Source of the DNA: Methanosphaera sp.
GTDB taxonomy: Archaea; Methanobacteriota; Methanobacteria; Methanobacteriales; Methanobacteriaceae
NCBI GenBank assembly: GCA_017430835.1
Contig: JAFRMD010000095.1
Span: forward strand, 1 to 64,000
Direction of reading: 5' to 3'
Length of the DNA: 64,000 nt
The notes beneath the pieces are model-generated. The model saw nothing but the letters and a program-made list of their open reading frames with translations, ran no database searches and was not told the DNA's origin. Made by a program: the position numbers and the translations under genes. Shown here piece by piece: positions 20,602-30,436 of this stretch. Numbering within the stretch: the stretch's first letter is position 1; every line of letters starts with the position of its first letter.

Positions 20602-21811
20602 AACCTATAAGCCTCCATCTAGCACCAACACGACGACTTAAAGCTACACGTTGTCCTTCTTCAGCACATACTGGTAATCTTAATTGTACATCAACTTCAT
20701 TGTTTCTAGCACTTGTTACAAGTCCTACTGTAGTGGACGTTCCAATATTTATCATTAAGTTTTCTGAAGAATGTATAGGTTCTACATCAGTTTCATTTTT
20801 TGTACCTACTACGCGTTCAAGTAAATGGGTTTCCATAGTAAATTCTTGAATCGTTGGTGGTAAAGTTCCAGGTCTTCCTGCAATAGAACCAGATAATGAA
20901 TCTGCTTTTGTTAATGCAGGGTCAAGTAATAAAGCAACACCAATTAAACCTCCAGGAGCTACTTCATCAACAAAATTATCTGCTGCTTCTAGTCCTGTAA
21001 TTATTGAAGTTAAACTTCTCCATTCAGATTTTCCTTTTTGTTTAATCTGAATTCCTGGTTTAATTTCTATTTCATCACCGACTTTGAGTTTTCCTTGTAT
21101 TAAAGAACCTCCAATGATTCCACCATTAATTTTCTTTGGATGTGTTCCTGGTTTGTTAATATCAAATGATCTTGCTACAAATAATTTTGGATTTTTACGT
21201 AGAGATCTTCTAGGTGTTTTGATATGTTTCTGAATCATTTCAATTAATATATCAATATTTGCACCTTGTTGAGCTGATATAGGAATAATTGGTACTCCTT
21301 CTGCACAAGTTCCTTTTACAAAATCTTTAATTTCATGATAATTTTCTATTGCTTTTTCCTTAGTGACCGTATCAATTTTGTTTTGTACCACTATAACGTT
21401 TTTTACTCCTATTACATCTAAAGCCATTAAATGCTCTTTAGTTTGTGGTTGTGGACATGGTTCGTTTGCTCCTATTACTAGGATTGCACCATCCATTATA
21501 GCAGCTCCTGAAAGCATTGTTGCCATTAATGTTTCGTGTCCTGGAGAGTCTACAAATGATACTTTTCTAAGTACTTCTGTTTTAGAACCGCAGTGTTCAC
21601 AAGTTTCTTTTGTAGTGTAACATTGAGGTGCTTCACATTCCATGCATCTTTTGAATGTTATGTCAGCATAACCTAACCTTATTGAAATACCTCTTTTTGC
21701 TTCTTCACTGTGTGTATCAGTCCATATTCCAGATAAAGCTTTAGTTAAAGTAGTTTTACCATGGTCTACGTGACCGACTAATCCAATGTTTACTTCGGAT
21801 TGTACTTTCAT
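20582..21811 (-). CDS. eif2g: Translation initiation factor aIF2 subunit gamma
   Basis: 409 aa GTPase that brings Met-tRNAi to the small subunit. The P-loop GHVDHGKT is at 13-20, then a zinc knuckle with four Cys (CMEC...CEHC), the G3 motif DSPGH and G4 NKID, then two beta-barrel domains. The ATG follows AGGGAGGTG. It lies downstream of rps6e, the usual archaeal neighbour, and its end overlaps the PIN gene start. Confidence 0.97.
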   Translation of the reverse strand: MKVQSEVNIGLVGHVDHGKTTLTKALSGIWTDTHSEEAKRGISIRLGYADITFKRCMECEAPQCYTTKETCEHCGSKTEVLRKVSFVDSPGHETLMATMLSGAAIMDGAILVIGANEPCPQPQTKEHLMALDVIGVKNVIVVQNKIDTVTKEKAIENYHEIKDFVKGTCAEGVPIIPISAQQGANIDILIEMIQKHIKTPRRSLRKNPKLFVARSFDINKPGTHPKKINGGIIGGSLIQGKLKVGDEIEIKPGIQIKQKGKSEWRSLTSIITGLEAADNFVDEVAPGGLIGVALLLDPALTKADSLSGSIAGRPGTLPPTIQEFTMETHLLERVVGTKNETDVEPIHSSENLMINIGTSTTVGLVTSARNNEVDVQLRLPVCAEEGQRVALSRRVGARWRLIGYGIIRA

Positions 21812-21869
21812 AAGTTACACCTCCCTTAGATATTAAATTATCAACAATTATTATCAATAATTTTTATAT

Positions 21870-22262
21870 CTATTCTTCTTGTTCTTCTTCAGGTTCTGCA
21901 AAGATTTCAGCTAGTGATTGTTCTCCTCTTTCTGAAACTTTAACATTGATTTGTGATATATCATCTGCAATAGTGTTTCCACGTACAGTTTTTCTTCTTC
22001 TTAATCCTTTAGTGGTTGGTTTGAATCCTATGCCTTCACTTACTAAACTTTTGAATCTTCTAGTTCCGTTTACATCAGGTTTCATTGGAAAACCGTTTTT
22101 GTCACTTCCACCAGTAATTTTAAGTTTGTAACCTTTAAGTCCTAAGATTCCACCGTTAAATTCGTCCCCAATTTTAAGTCCGTTTACAGTTTTTGCATCG
22201 TTATCTGCTAATTCTACTTGGTATGTTTCATCTGCATCTGATACTACTACTTTATATGCCAT
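21870..22262 (-). CDS. rps6e: Ribosomal protein S6e
   Basis: 130-aa small-subunit protein. It has the S6e core NGLKIGDEFNGGILGLKGYK, the GGSDKNGFPM loop and GLRRRKTVRG. The tail after about residue 115 is acidic (FAEPEEEQEE). It stands between infB and eif2g; the infB-rps6e-eif2g order is widespread in methanogens. Confidence 0.97.
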   Translation of the reverse strand: MAYKVVVSDADETYQVELADNDAKTVNGLKIGDEFNGGILGLKGYKLKITGGSDKNGFPMKPDVNGTRRFKSLVSEGIGFKPTTKGLRRRKTVRGNTIADDISQINVKVSERGEQSLAEIFAEPEEEQEE

Positions 22263-22339
22263 TATAGGCCTCCATTTAATTGTTTTTTAAGTAATTATTT
22301 ATTGTAGTTACTTATACTACATTCCATTATTGTAATGAC

Positions 22340-24181
22340 TTAGTAAAAGTCTTCATATTCATCCTCATCTAGAGTGTCAAGTTCACTCCAATCAGTATTT
22401 ATAACACCCCAATTAGGATCTAAACTCTGTTGTTTAATCTCCTGAAGTTCTTCAAGTGTATGAAGTTCATCATCCAATAGCTTATCACTTAATTCACTGA
22501 AAATTGCAAGGAAGTTAGGTTCATCCATGTCAACATATAAAATGTCGCCTTCTTCAAAATCCTTTTCAAAAGTTGCATCAGCAATAGCCATTGCAACTTT
22601 AGAACCTCTTGAAGCTTTAGATAAACTTTCACCATTATCTTCCATACTTTCTACTGTACCAACATAATTCCCTTTGTCATTTATTAGAACAGCACCTTTC
22701 TCAATAATTCCTGACATAATTTCTACACCAGCAATTGCAGGTTTACTGTTACGGAATACTAGTTTTGGCATGATTCGTATTGTAGATGGTCTGATAATAG
22801 ATTTTAATTTTTCCTTTTTTTGACGTTCTTTTGCAGTCATTACCCATTCAAGGTAATCTTCAGTCAATTGATAAATTACTTTATCTTGGAATACCATGAT
22901 TTCTTGGTCATTAAGTTCTTCCTCAGCTGAAGGCAATATGTTCACATTAAATGCTACTATAACTCCATATTTTTCATCTTCTTCAGCCATGATTGATGCA
23001 TTAATAATATCCCTACGAGAAATATCTCCCATTTCTGCCGATTTGATTGGAATATCCTTACTGTTTAAGATATTTACTAATGCTTCAAGTGAACCAAGAG
23101 TATCTGCTTTTACTATAATTCCGACATCGTTAGTTTGAATACGAATGTTATCTACTTCTGATAATAATTCATCTTCTATACGTAAGCTTTCATCATTAGC
23201 TACTTTTAATGGAGAACCAGACACTACATCATCAACATGAGGTGCAACAATTTTCACACCTGCTGCTGCAACGATCTCATCAGCATCTTCAAACAACGTT
23301 TTAGATTCCCTAATTTCTTCTAATGCTTTAGGTTTTAACAATGCCCTGATCTTAGTAGAAATTACTTTATGATCTTTAGTTAACATCATTATATTGTCGT
23401 CTTTGTTTAAAACTCCATCATATAATATTGTATCTATTGTTAAACCAAGTCCTTTTTCTTCTTTTACTTCAAGAACTGTACCCGATGCTGGAGCATCTTC
23501 TTCAATTTGTAATTGTTCTTTAAGATATTGATAAGCCAGACCTAAAAGCATTGTTAGTAATTCAGGTACTCCTTCACCTGTTTTAGCACTGATAGGCACT
23601 ATAGTTATTTGACTTGCAAAATTGCTTATTCTGTCAAATCGTTCTGATTCAAAACCTTCCTCATGTAACGTACCAACAATCTCATAAATCTTTTGATCCA
23701 AATCAAATGCAACATTTTTATGTTGATTTTGAATTACTTCAGTAAAAGATGCATGTTTAGTAGAATTCCACCCTGGAATTCTATCAATTTTATTTGCTGC
23801 TACTACGAAAGGTGTTTTTGATGATTTTAAGATATTTAAAGCTTCATAAGTTTGTGGTTTAAATCCTTCACTTATATCCATTATAAGAATTGCTAAATCT
23901 GCTAAAGATCCACCACGTTTACGTAATGTTGTAAAAGCTTCATGGCCGGGAGTATCAATAAAAAATAATCCTGGCAAAATACCTTCAATTTTCATTTTTT
24001 TTAGGAAATCACCACAGATTGATGATATAACATCCATTGGTATTTCAGTTGCACCAATATGCTGAGTAATTCCACCAGCTTCTTTAGATGCAATAGTACT
24101 TCCTCTAATATAATCAAGCAATGTAGTCTTTCCATGATCCACATGGCCTAAAATTGACACTATAGGTGATCTTGTTTTCAT
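22340..24181 (-). CDS. infB: Translation initiation factor aIF5B (IF-2 homologue)
   Basis: 613 aa. GTPase that promotes subunit joining: GHVDHGKT at 12-19, DTPG at 76-79, NKID at 130-133, then the beta-barrel, alpha/beta/alpha and C-terminal domains. Length fits archaeal aIF5B, and no intein interrupts it. The frame extends upstream to ATG 24202, but the ATG at 24181 is preceded at a proper distance by GGGGAT, so I prefer MKTRSPIVS. It is followed by rps6e. Confidence 0.95.
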   Translation of the reverse strand: MKTRSPIVSILGHVDHGKTTLLDYIRGSTIASKEAGGITQHIGATEIPMDVISSICGDFLKKMKIEGILPGLFFIDTPGHEAFTTLRKRGGSLADLAILIMDISEGFKPQTYEALNILKSSKTPFVVAANKIDRIPGWNSTKHASFTEVIQNQHKNVAFDLDQKIYEIVGTLHEEGFESERFDRISNFASQITIVPISAKTGEGVPELLTMLLGLAYQYLKEQLQIEEDAPASGTVLEVKEEKGLGLTIDTILYDGVLNKDDNIMMLTKDHKVISTKIRALLKPKALEEIRESKTLFEDADEIVAAAGVKIVAPHVDDVVSGSPLKVANDESLRIEDELLSEVDNIRIQTNDVGIIVKADTLGSLEALVNILNSKDIPIKSAEMGDISRRDIINASIMAEEDEKYGVIVAFNVNILPSAEEELNDQEIMVFQDKVIYQLTEDYLEWVMTAKERQKKEKLKSIIRPSTIRIMPKLVFRNSKPAIAGVEIMSGIIEKGAVLINDKGNYVGTVESMEDNGESLSKASRGSKVAMAIADATFEKDFEEGDILYVDMDEPNFLAIFSELSDKLLDDELHTLEELQEIKQQSLDPNWGVINTDWSELDTLDEDEYEDFY

Positions 24182-24532
24182 TTTTTTATCCCCTAAAAAC
24201 ATATTTCCTGTAAAATACAGGTTATTAAAAATTATGTATTATTTAACAGTAGGTTAAATAAGTTAGTGTTCCATTCCATTTAAAACCTGAAATACTGATA
24301 TAATCATTGAATGTTCCTGAAAAAACTTTATTATCCCTAAGTAGAACTATCACTTATTTCAAATATTCTAAGTTCCTAATCAATATGAAAATTTTTTTAA
24401 TTATTATTTGCGCAAATTAAAATAAATATTGTTATGGTTTCTGATAAATACTGATTAAAAAACTTTAATATTCTGTATCTACATTACAATAATAGCAAAA
24501 AGAGCAAATAAAAGAAATATTCCTTATGGCTC
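24182..24532. promoter_or_regulatory. Leader and promoter region of infB, with a short hairpin
   Basis: 351 bases without a gene between the infB start and the ndk stop. In the infB leader (minus strand) CCTGTA/TACAGG at 24207-24221 can form a 6-bp hairpin with a 3-base loop, about 26 bases before the start codon. The rest is A+T-rich; no clear gene or repeat. Confidence 0.35.
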
Positions 24533-24985
24533 TTATTCATATATAATATCTTCATCAGGTAATTCATAGTCACAGAATTCTGATTCATTGAAGAATAAAT
24601 TTATTTCTCTTACTGCTGATTCTTCAGAATCTGAAGCATGAATAACATTACGTCCTAAATCAATTGCATAATCTGCACGAATAGTTCCGACATCAGCTTC
24701 TTTAGGATTGGTTGCTCCTACCATTTTTCTAACCATATTGATTACATCATCAGCTTCTAATACCATAGCGAAAACTGGTCCGCTGGTAATGTAAGTTACT
24801 AAATCATTGAAAAATGGTTTTTCACTATGTTCACCATAATGAGTTTTTGCAAGATCCTCTGAAATCATAAGAGTTTTTGCTGCTATTATCTTAATACCAC
24901 GTTCTTCAAATCTTGATAAAATTTTACCTGTTAATCTCCTTTTGACTGCATCAGGTTTTAACATGGCGAATGTTCTTTGCTTCAT
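24533..24985 (-). CDS. ndk: Nucleoside diphosphate kinase
   Basis: 150 aa. It transfers the gamma-phosphate between nucleoside tri- and diphosphates through a phospho-histidine; the active-site His is about residue 116 in NVIHASDS. KPDAVKR at 10-16 binds nucleotide. Its ATG overlaps the rpl24e stop (ATGA), so the two are translationally coupled. Confidence 0.97.
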   Translation of the reverse strand: MKQRTFAMLKPDAVKRRLTGKILSRFEERGIKIIAAKTLMISEDLAKTHYGEHSEKPFFNDLVTYITSGPVFAMVLEADDVINMVRKMVGATNPKEADVGTIRADYAIDLGRNVIHASDSEESAVREINLFFNESEFCDYELPDEDIIYE

Positions 24986-25140
24986 TGTTTAACCCACTTA
25001 ACTTTTCTTGGAATTCTTCCAAGTTTATCATTTTTTTCACATTTACTACTACAGAAGAAAGAAATTGATCCATCTCTTTGGACGTACATTTTACCTGTAC
25101 CTTCTGGAATTTCTTCTCCACAGAATGAACATGTTCTCAT
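24982..25140 (-). CDS. rpl24e: Ribosomal protein L24e
   Basis: 52-aa zinc protein of the large subunit: MRTCSFCGEEIPEGTGK, with a second Cys pair in FFCSSKCEKN and the end RIPRKVKWVKQ. It lies between rps28e and ndk and overlaps ndk by 4 bases. The order rpl7ae-rps28e-rpl24e-ndk-infB is a classic archaeal cluster. Confidence 0.95.
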   Translation of the reverse strand: MRTCSFCGEEIPEGTGKMYVQRDGSISFFCSSKCEKNDKLGRIPRKVKWVKQ

Positions 25141-25212
25141 TTTAAAACTCCTAAAAATTCTATTAAAAAAGAATATCCATACAATAAAAAATGTTAAAAT
25201 AAACTCCTATAC

Positions 25213-25419
25213 TTATGGAGTTCTGATTTCCTTAGCTTCTCTTATTGTATCTAGTAACATTAATACGTCGCCTTCTTTAATAGCACCCATAACGTTTCTA
25301 GTGAGTATTCTTCCTTTATCTCTTCCATCAAGTATTCTGCATTTTACTTGCATTACTTCTCCAGTCATTCCTGTTCTTTTTAAAACTTCAATAACTTCAG
25401 CTGGAGTACCGTCTTCCAT
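25213..25419 (-). CDS. rps28e: Ribosomal protein S28e
   Basis: 68-aa small-subunit protein with the conserved [20 protein letters not shown] core and the RTGM loop. Located between rpl7ae and rpl24e. ATG start after an AGGTGAT site. Confidence 0.97.
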   Translation of the reverse strand: MEDGTPAEVIEVLKRTGMTGEVMQVKCRILDGRDKGRILTRNVMGAIKEGDVLMLLDTIREAKEIRTP

Positions 25420-25636
25420 ATAATCACCTTTGAATAGTTGATTGGTTAATTAAATACATTTACCGAAGTGAGCCTAAAAGTGTTTAAAAAATTAATAGAA
25501 AGAATAGTTCTAAAAAATCAATACCCTCAATGAATATTCATTTTATTATATTAACTTATCTTTTAATTGTAAAATTTAATAATACTTTTAGTTCCAACTT
25601 CAAAGTAAGATTGTTTCATCAATAATCCAATCGAAA

Positions 25637-26008
25637 TTAGTTTTTGAGTTCTGCGACTTTTTCTACGATTTCGTTAACTAATTCTTGACCTTCACCTGCA
25701 TCGATAATACAAGCAGATGCGGTTCCAACTTTAAGTCCAGCAGCTTCTCCTAATTCTTCTTTGGTTGGAAGGTATGCGTAAGGAATTTCTTTTTCTTCTG
25801 CTAAGATAGGTAAGTGTGCTACAATTTCTGCTGGTTCAATATCTTCAGCAATAATTGCTAATGCAACATTGTTTCTTTCAATGTTTTTGGTAACTTCGTT
25901 AGTTCCTTTTCCAATTTTACCTGTGTCTCTTGCGATTTCTAAAGCTTCATAAACTTTATCAGCTATTTCTTTTGGTACTTCAAATTTTACATATACTGAA
26001 TTTGCCAT
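25637..26008 (-). CDS. rpl7ae: Ribosomal protein L7Ae
   Basis: 123 aa. Binds kink-turn RNA in the 50S subunit and, in archaea, in box C/D and H/ACA guide RNPs and RNase P. The signature [12 protein letters not shown] and [17 protein letters not shown] are intact. It is the first gene of the minus-strand translation block; GGAGGACAATTAA precedes the ATG. Confidence 0.97.
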   Translation of the reverse strand: MANSVYVKFEVPKEIADKVYEALEIARDTGKIGKGTNEVTKNIERNNVALAIIAEDIEPAEIVAHLPILAEEKEIPYAYLPTKEELGEAAGLKVGTASACIIDAGEGQELVNEIVEKVAELKN

Positions 26009-26415
26009 TTAATTGTCCTCCAATTATCATCTGGTTTTAACCATCCATTTCAAGAAAATAAATATAATTGCATTAATTTTAAAATTAAATGTTTTAAAAT
26101 CTTATCATATTATATAAAATAATAATCAAACACAAATTATTATCTAAACTCTTGTTGTCTGATTAAATGACCATTCTAAAAAATATAATTTATATAATAA
26201 AAAATATTCTAATTTAAAACTCCTTAATGAGTGATACTCATTCGCTCACAGTTTTAAGTATGTTAAAAATTAGTTATTTAATAGTATGTTCATACTATAA
26301 TAAATACTTTATGTAGTGATTAATTAGAATTTAGAAGTAGACCTCAAAAAGTAGAAGCATTAAATTATAAAAAAATTCAACACTAATAAAAAAAAAACTA
26401 GAAAGAAAAGGTCAA
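26009..26415. other. Non-coding region upstream of the rpl7ae block
   Basis: 407 A+T-rich bases that must hold the rpl7ae promoter (minus strand). One compact hairpin, AATGAGT/ACTCATT (26226-26242, 3-base loop), lies inside. No gene, tRNA or repeat was recognised. Confidence 0.4.
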
Positions 26416-27474
26416 CTAAGCCTTTTTCATTCCAGTAAAATAATGTAAAACTGGTATTTTATTCATCAAAAGCAACAATGCTGAAACAACGACAATAATT
26501 ATCAACGTTAAAATGGGTACATTAATAAATGGACTAATATTGATATTAAATATCAATCGGATAGGAACCAATATGTGAATTAAATATAATCCGTAAGTCA
26601 TTTCAGCAAATTTCATAGCATAATTATTTACGGAGTTTACATAATTACCAAATAATTTTTCATAATCCAAATTTTTACAAATTAGAAACATTCCCATAGC
26701 TTTAAGAACAAAAAATGGAGATAAATTCTGTAAAACAATATAACTTAAGTCTAGCTGTTGACTAACTAAACAAGGTATATATATACTAAAAAATGTCATA
26801 AAAGTCCCAATAACAAATAGAATTAAACCAAAAGTTACACTATTGAAATATTTTGAATCATTTTTACTTAGATAAAATCCCAATAAAAAAAATCCGATAT
26901 GTCCTACAAATAGATTCAAATATGAAAGTAACATAAAATGAATACCTGCATAATTAAGTACCAATACTGCAAACCAGACTATTAAAAAATATTCTATTTC
27001 TTTTTCTGTAGCATTTTTTATCCATTTATATAATATAGGTAGCATTAAATAGAATCCTATTATCATGTAGATATACCAAAATTCTTCAGAAATAATAAAT
27101 GGATCTAGTAATGAGCAAATAAATAAATTTAAAAATTCTGGCAAAGAATTTACTACAAAATAATGATCAATCAGAATCATTTTCAGCAATATTATAAAAA
27201 TCCAAAAGATAAACGGCACCATTACTCTTTTAATTCGATGAGGTATATTTTCTAAACTTTGAGGCCTATCCAATAGCAACAACCCTGAAACCATGATAAA
27301 TAATAATACTCCCGATCGAGTTATTGAGGAAAACACCACTCCATGATACCATAATGAAGAAAACAATGTTGTTTTAGATAAATAATCCCCTGACAAGTGA
27401 ACTCCTATCACGCCAATTATACCAATTATTCTCAAATAATCCGCATAAACAATTCGTTCCATAAAAATCAACAT
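26416..27474 (-). CDS. Acyltransferase 3 family integral membrane protein
   Basis: Up to 352 aa with about ten hydrophobic segments. The N-terminus RIVYADYLRIIGIIGVIGVHLSG (abridged: YADYLRIIG, then a membrane His) is typical of acyltransferase-3 proteins, which O-acylate cell-surface sugars or lipids. The target is unknown; surface polymers are plausible. A second ATG at 27462 (MERIVYADY) is equally possible and neither start has a strong ribosome binding site. It is monocistronic and divergent from ubiA. Confidence 0.8.
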   Translation of the reverse strand: MLIFMERIVYADYLRIIGIIGVIGVHLSGDYLSKTTLFSSLWYHGVVFSSITRSGVLLFIMVSGLLLLDRPQSLENIPHRIKRVMVPFIFWIFIILLKMILIDHYFVVNSLPEFLNLFICSLLDPFIISEEFWYIYMIIGFYLMLPILYKWIKNATEKEIEYFLIVWFAVLVLNYAGIHFMLLSYLNLFVGHIGFFLLGFYLSKNDSKYFNSVTFGLILFVIGTFMTFFSIYIPCLVSQQLDLSYIVLQNLSPFFVLKAMGMFLICKNLDYEKLFGNYVNSVNNYAMKFAEMTYGLYLIHILVPIRLIFNINISPFINVPILTLIIIVVVSALLLLMNKIPVLHYFTGMKKA

Positions 27475-27592
27475 TTTAATTTAAATTATATTAAATTTAA
27501 TTTAATTATTTGTATTTAATTAATATTTTATAATAAAAAATATTTAATATCAATTATTTATGTTAATATATAGATAATCATTTTTCCAAGGA

Positions 27593-27634
27593 TGGGAAGA
27601 ATAGTTAAGTTTTTTACTGGATCACAAAACTTAA
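27593..27634. other. Inverted repeat and TGGGAAGAATAG motif upstream of ubiA
   Basis: TTAAGTTTT (27605-27613) pairs exactly with AAAACTTAA (27626-27634) over a 12-base loop. The preceding TGGGAAGAATAG (27593-27604) resembles the motif at 17128. A TATA-like box (27563-27572) is about 25 bases upstream. It could be an operator, a leader structure of ubiA or a small RNA. Confidence 0.35.
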
Positions 27635-27698
27635 ATGTAAAAAATATTTTAAAAATAGAATTACATAATATCTAATATAAATAATATAGTGGAGTTTT

Positions 27699-28520
27699 AT
27701 GAATTCATATATTGAAATTTTAAGACCGGGTAATGCCATGATGGCATTAATTGCAGTACTTCTTATGGCAATAATAAATCATACATATAACATTTATATT
27801 GTTATAGGAGCAGTTAGTGTTTTTATTGCTACTGGTGCAGGAAATGCTATAAATGATTACTGTGATTATGAAATCGATAAAATCAATAAGCCTAACCGAC
27901 CAATACCATCTGGTCGTATAAAATTAAAAAATGCATTATATTACAGTTTGATACTTTTTGTCATTGCAACAATTCTTGGTTTTCTCATATCCTTCGAAAA
28001 TGGAATTATGGTAATTATATGCTCAATATTAATGATTATATATGCATACGATTTTAAACAAAGATGCATTATAGGTAATATAACAGTAGCATTACTTACA
28101 GGATTAACTTTTGTATATGGTTCTTTGATAACTCATGATTTATATCTTGGAGTTATTCTAGGATTTTTTGCATTTTTAATGACATTATCCAGAGAAATTA
28201 TTAAAGATACTGAGGATGTTGAAGGAGATTTAAAAGAAGGTGCACATACATTACCTATAGAATATGGTAATAAACTCGCCATCACTATAGCTACAATATT
28301 AAATATTTTAACTTGTATTCTTAGCCCAGTACTATATATTTATAATATCTTTTCAATGACTTATCTCATAATTGTAGTATTAGCAGATATAATTTTCATA
28401 TACTCAGCAATACTTGCAATTAAAGATGATTCAAAAGAAAATTTACATAAAGTATCAAAGTACATGAAAATTGCTATGATTATAGCATTCATATCATTTG
28501 CTTTAGGAAGTATAATTTAA
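27699..28520 (+). CDS. ubiA: UbiA-family prenyltransferase, probable digeranylgeranylglyceryl-phosphate synthase
   Basis: 273-aa membrane enzyme with about eight to nine helices. The Mg-prenyl-diphosphate motif NDYCDYEID is at 52-60, followed by KPNRPIPSG, and a second Asp motif is DTEDVEGD. In archaea this subfamily attaches the second geranylgeranyl chain during ether-lipid synthesis. It lies 23 bases upstream of cdc6, which has its own GGAGG. Confidence 0.9.
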   Translation: MNSYIEILRPGNAMMALIAVLLMAIINHTYNIYIVIGAVSVFIATGAGNAINDYCDYEIDKINKPNRPIPSGRIKLKNALYYSLILFVIATILGFLISFENGIMVIICSILMIIYAYDFKQRCIIGNITVALLTGLTFVYGSLITHDLYLGVILGFFAFLMTLSREIIKDTEDVEGDLKEGAHTLPIEYGNKLAITIATILNILTCILSPVLYIYNIFSMTYLIIVVLADIIFIYSAILAIKDDSKENLHKVSKYMKIAMIIAFISFALGSII

Positions 28521-28543
28521 TTATTTTTGGAGGAAATAACAGA

Positions 28544-29692
28544 ATGGATTTAAACGATATTTTAATGTACGATGAAACTATCTTCCAAGACATGACCGTA
28601 TTTAATTCAGATTATTTGCCTGAAAATTTTATGTTACGAAAACCTCAAATGGAAGAAATGGCTTTATCTTTAAGACCTGCATTAATGAAAGGCAAACCTA
28701 TTAATAATATTATTTTAGGACCGCCCGCTACTGGAAAAACTACTGCAATTAAGAAATTATTTGAAATGGCTGAACTTGACTGTGAAGATGAAATTATTTG
28801 TGTCTATGTAAATTGTCAATTACATTCAACAAAGTTTGACATATTCTCTCAGATTCATAAAAAGATTTTTGGTCATGCCCCACCAGAAACAGGCATTCCA
28901 TTTGCAAGAGTATATAACAGCATCATGAATGAATTATATGATAGTGAAAAAGCATTGATTGTTGCTTTAGATGATATCAACCATTTATTCCAGGGAAATA
29001 TGATTAGTGAAATATTCTATGATATCTTACGTGCACATGAATCTTTTGAAGGAGTTAGAACAGGAATATTTGCTGTTTTATCAGATATTGAATTTAGGCA
29101 TGTTTTAGATAAAAATGTGGGATCAATATTTAATGCGAATGAAATTAATTTCAACCCATATAATTATGAGGAAACTTACCAAATTCTTCAAGAAAGAGCC
29201 CGATTAGGATTTTTCCCCAATGTTATTGATGATTCTTTGATTGAAAAAATTACAGATTATACATTTGAGAATGGAGATTTACGTTTAGGTATTGATTTGT
29301 TAAGAATTAGTGGTAATAATGCTGAAATTAAAGCAAATCGTATAATTCAAGAGGAAGATGTTGATAAAGCTTTAGAATCTGCGAATAGTATTAGTTTAAG
29401 ATACATTCTTAATTCATTATCTGATAAAGAACAAAAACTTCTTCGTTTTATTACTAGAGTAAATAGTAAAGAAATTACAGCGGGAGAATTATATAAAGAG
29501 TATAATCGTGAAAATAAGATTAGTTATTCTACTTTTGGCAGACTTGTTAATAAATTAGAATTTTTAAGATTAATAGATACTACTTATACAGGTAATGGTC
29601 AAAAAGGTAATTCAAGATTCATCACCCTAAGATTCAATGCTAAGCTTATTAGGGAGAATTTACCTAAAAGAAGAATAAATAGAAAAAGTTAA
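28544..29692 (+). CDS. cdc6: Orc1/Cdc6 origin-binding initiator
   Basis: 382 aa AAA+ ATPase with Walker A GPPATGKT (59-66), Walker B IVALDD (about 139-144), sensor regions and a C-terminal winged helix (about 300-375, KEQKLLRFITRV...TAGELYKEY). It binds origin boxes and helps load MCM. ATG follows TGGAGGAAATAAC. A cluster of putative origin boxes lies 0.5 kb downstream (30163-30436), so this is likely the initiator for that origin. Confidence 0.95.
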   Translation: MDLNDILMYDETIFQDMTVFNSDYLPENFMLRKPQMEEMALSLRPALMKGKPINNIILGPPATGKTTAIKKLFEMAELDCEDEIICVYVNCQLHSTKFDIFSQIHKKIFGHAPPETGIPFARVYNSIMNELYDSEKALIVALDDINHLFQGNMISEIFYDILRAHESFEGVRTGIFAVLSDIEFRHVLDKNVGSIFNANEINFNPYNYEETYQILQERARLGFFPNVIDDSLIEKITDYTFENGDLRLGIDLLRISGNNAEIKANRIIQEEDVDKALESANSISLRYILNSLSDKEQKLLRFITRVNSKEITAGELYKEYNRENKISYSTFGRLVNKLEFLRLIDTTYTGNGQKGNSRFITLRFNAKLIRENLPKRRINRKS

Positions 29693-29817
29693 TATAACAT
29701 AAAGTAATCGTTTAATAGTACTGAATCAAATATTAGAAAATTTTGGTTATGCTTTCTTTTTGTAGCTATTTTTTGAATACCTTCCTTTTTTAATTCTTTT
29801 TCTTTAGAGTTTAACAT
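29689..29817 (-). CDS. Small basic 42-aa protein, unknown
   Basis: Reads MLNSKEKELKKEGIQKIATK and so on to NDYFMLY; Lys-rich first half. The ATG is preceded by AAGGTGATTGCT, a good ribosome binding site. Its stop overlaps the last bases of cdc6 on the other strand. Not recognised; the coding case rests on the start signal only. Confidence 0.4.
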   Translation of the reverse strand: MLNSKEKELKKEGIQKIATKRKHNQNFLIFDSVLLNDYFMLY

Positions 29818-29857
29818 AGCAATCACCTTCTCTTTTGGAGTATATTATTGTGTTTTT

Positions 29858-30031
29858 TTAAATTGTTCCTGCAATTATAATAATTTTCAAGGATAATAAG
29901 AATAATATTGAAACTGCAACAATTGTTAGTACTGCATTCAAGTCATATTCTTTTATGTTTATATCATTTACAATGAAATCTTTTTTTGGTTCTAGGGTTC
30001 TAACCTTGTTACGTTTTATAATTTCAAACAT
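29858..30031 (-). CDS. Small single-span membrane protein next to the origin
   Basis: 57 aa: a charged N-terminus (MFEIIKRNKVRTLEPKKDF) and one C-terminal hydrophobic helix (about 34-57, VLTIVAVSILFLLSLKIIII). The ATG at 30031 follows GGTGATAAAA; the in-frame GTG at 30040 is part of that binding site, so I rejected it as the start. Function unknown; no family recognised. Confidence 0.55.
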   Translation of the reverse strand: MFEIIKRNKVRTLEPKKDFIVNDINIKEYDLNAVLTIVAVSILFLLSLKIIIIAGTI

Positions 30032-30162
30032 TTTTATCACCTATAATAGAAATAATGAAAATCGCATGATAATAGATAATTGACTAATTTAATCATGTTT
30101 CCTACTTTTTTGTATTTACTTTTGAGCATATAAAGGGCATCTTAGGCCTCTTGAATAGTATT

Positions 30163-30180
30163 GGGGGGTCTTGACAAGTA
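30163..30180 (+). repeat. Origin-box-like repeat 1
   Basis: GGGGGGTCTTGACAAGTA. Six G then the TTGACAAGTA core; the closest match is copy 6 at 30419. Confidence 0.7.
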
Positions 30181-30184
30181 AAAT

Positions 30185-30202
30185 AGGAGGTATTGAAAAT
30201 TA
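30185..30202 (+). repeat. Origin-box-like repeat 2 (weaker G-run)
   Basis: AGGAGGTATTGAAAATTA. The core is kept, the G-run is broken by an A. It starts 22 bases after copy 1, about two helical turns. Confidence 0.6.
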
Positions 30203-30207
30203 ATAAT

Positions 30208-30225
30208 GGGGGGTGTTGATAAGTA
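30208..30225 (+). repeat. Origin-box-like repeat 3
   Basis: GGGGGGTGTTGATAAGTA, starting 23 bases after copy 2, so copies 1-3 lie on one face of the helix. Confidence 0.7.
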
Positions 30226-30324
30226 ATCAGGGTGCTTTTAAAAAATTAAAAAACACAACATGGAAACTAAAGAATTATTCATACAATATTTATAAAAAAG
30301 TAATAATTTTATATCAAAAATGAA

Positions 30325-30342
30325 GGGGGTTGTGAAAACTAC
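30325..30342 (+). repeat. Origin-box-like repeat 4
   Basis: GGGGGTTGTGAAAACTAC. The core is TGTGAAAAC rather than TTGA; paired with copy 5 at a 24-base offset. Confidence 0.65.
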
Positions 30343-30348
30343 CATTTA

Positions 30349-30366
30349 GGGGGTATTGAAAACTAC
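30349..30366 (+). repeat. Origin-box-like repeat 5
   Basis: GGGGGTATTGAAAACTAC, 24 bases after copy 4, separated by a 6-base spacer. Confidence 0.7.
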
Positions 30367-30418
30367 ATGAAAATGTAATAAATAATGTAAAATAATTATT
30401 AAATTTATAAAAAAGTGA

Positions 30419-30436
30419 GGGGGTCTTGATAAGTAC
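30419..30436 (+). repeat. Origin-box-like repeat 6
   Basis: GGGGGTCTTGATAAGTAC. The last copy before the long A+T-rich stretch. Confidence 0.7.

Noticed and set aside
30163..30436. CRISPR array
   Set aside because: Repeats are only about 18 bases, imperfect, unevenly spaced (22-99 bases apart), with no cas genes; the origin explanation fits better.
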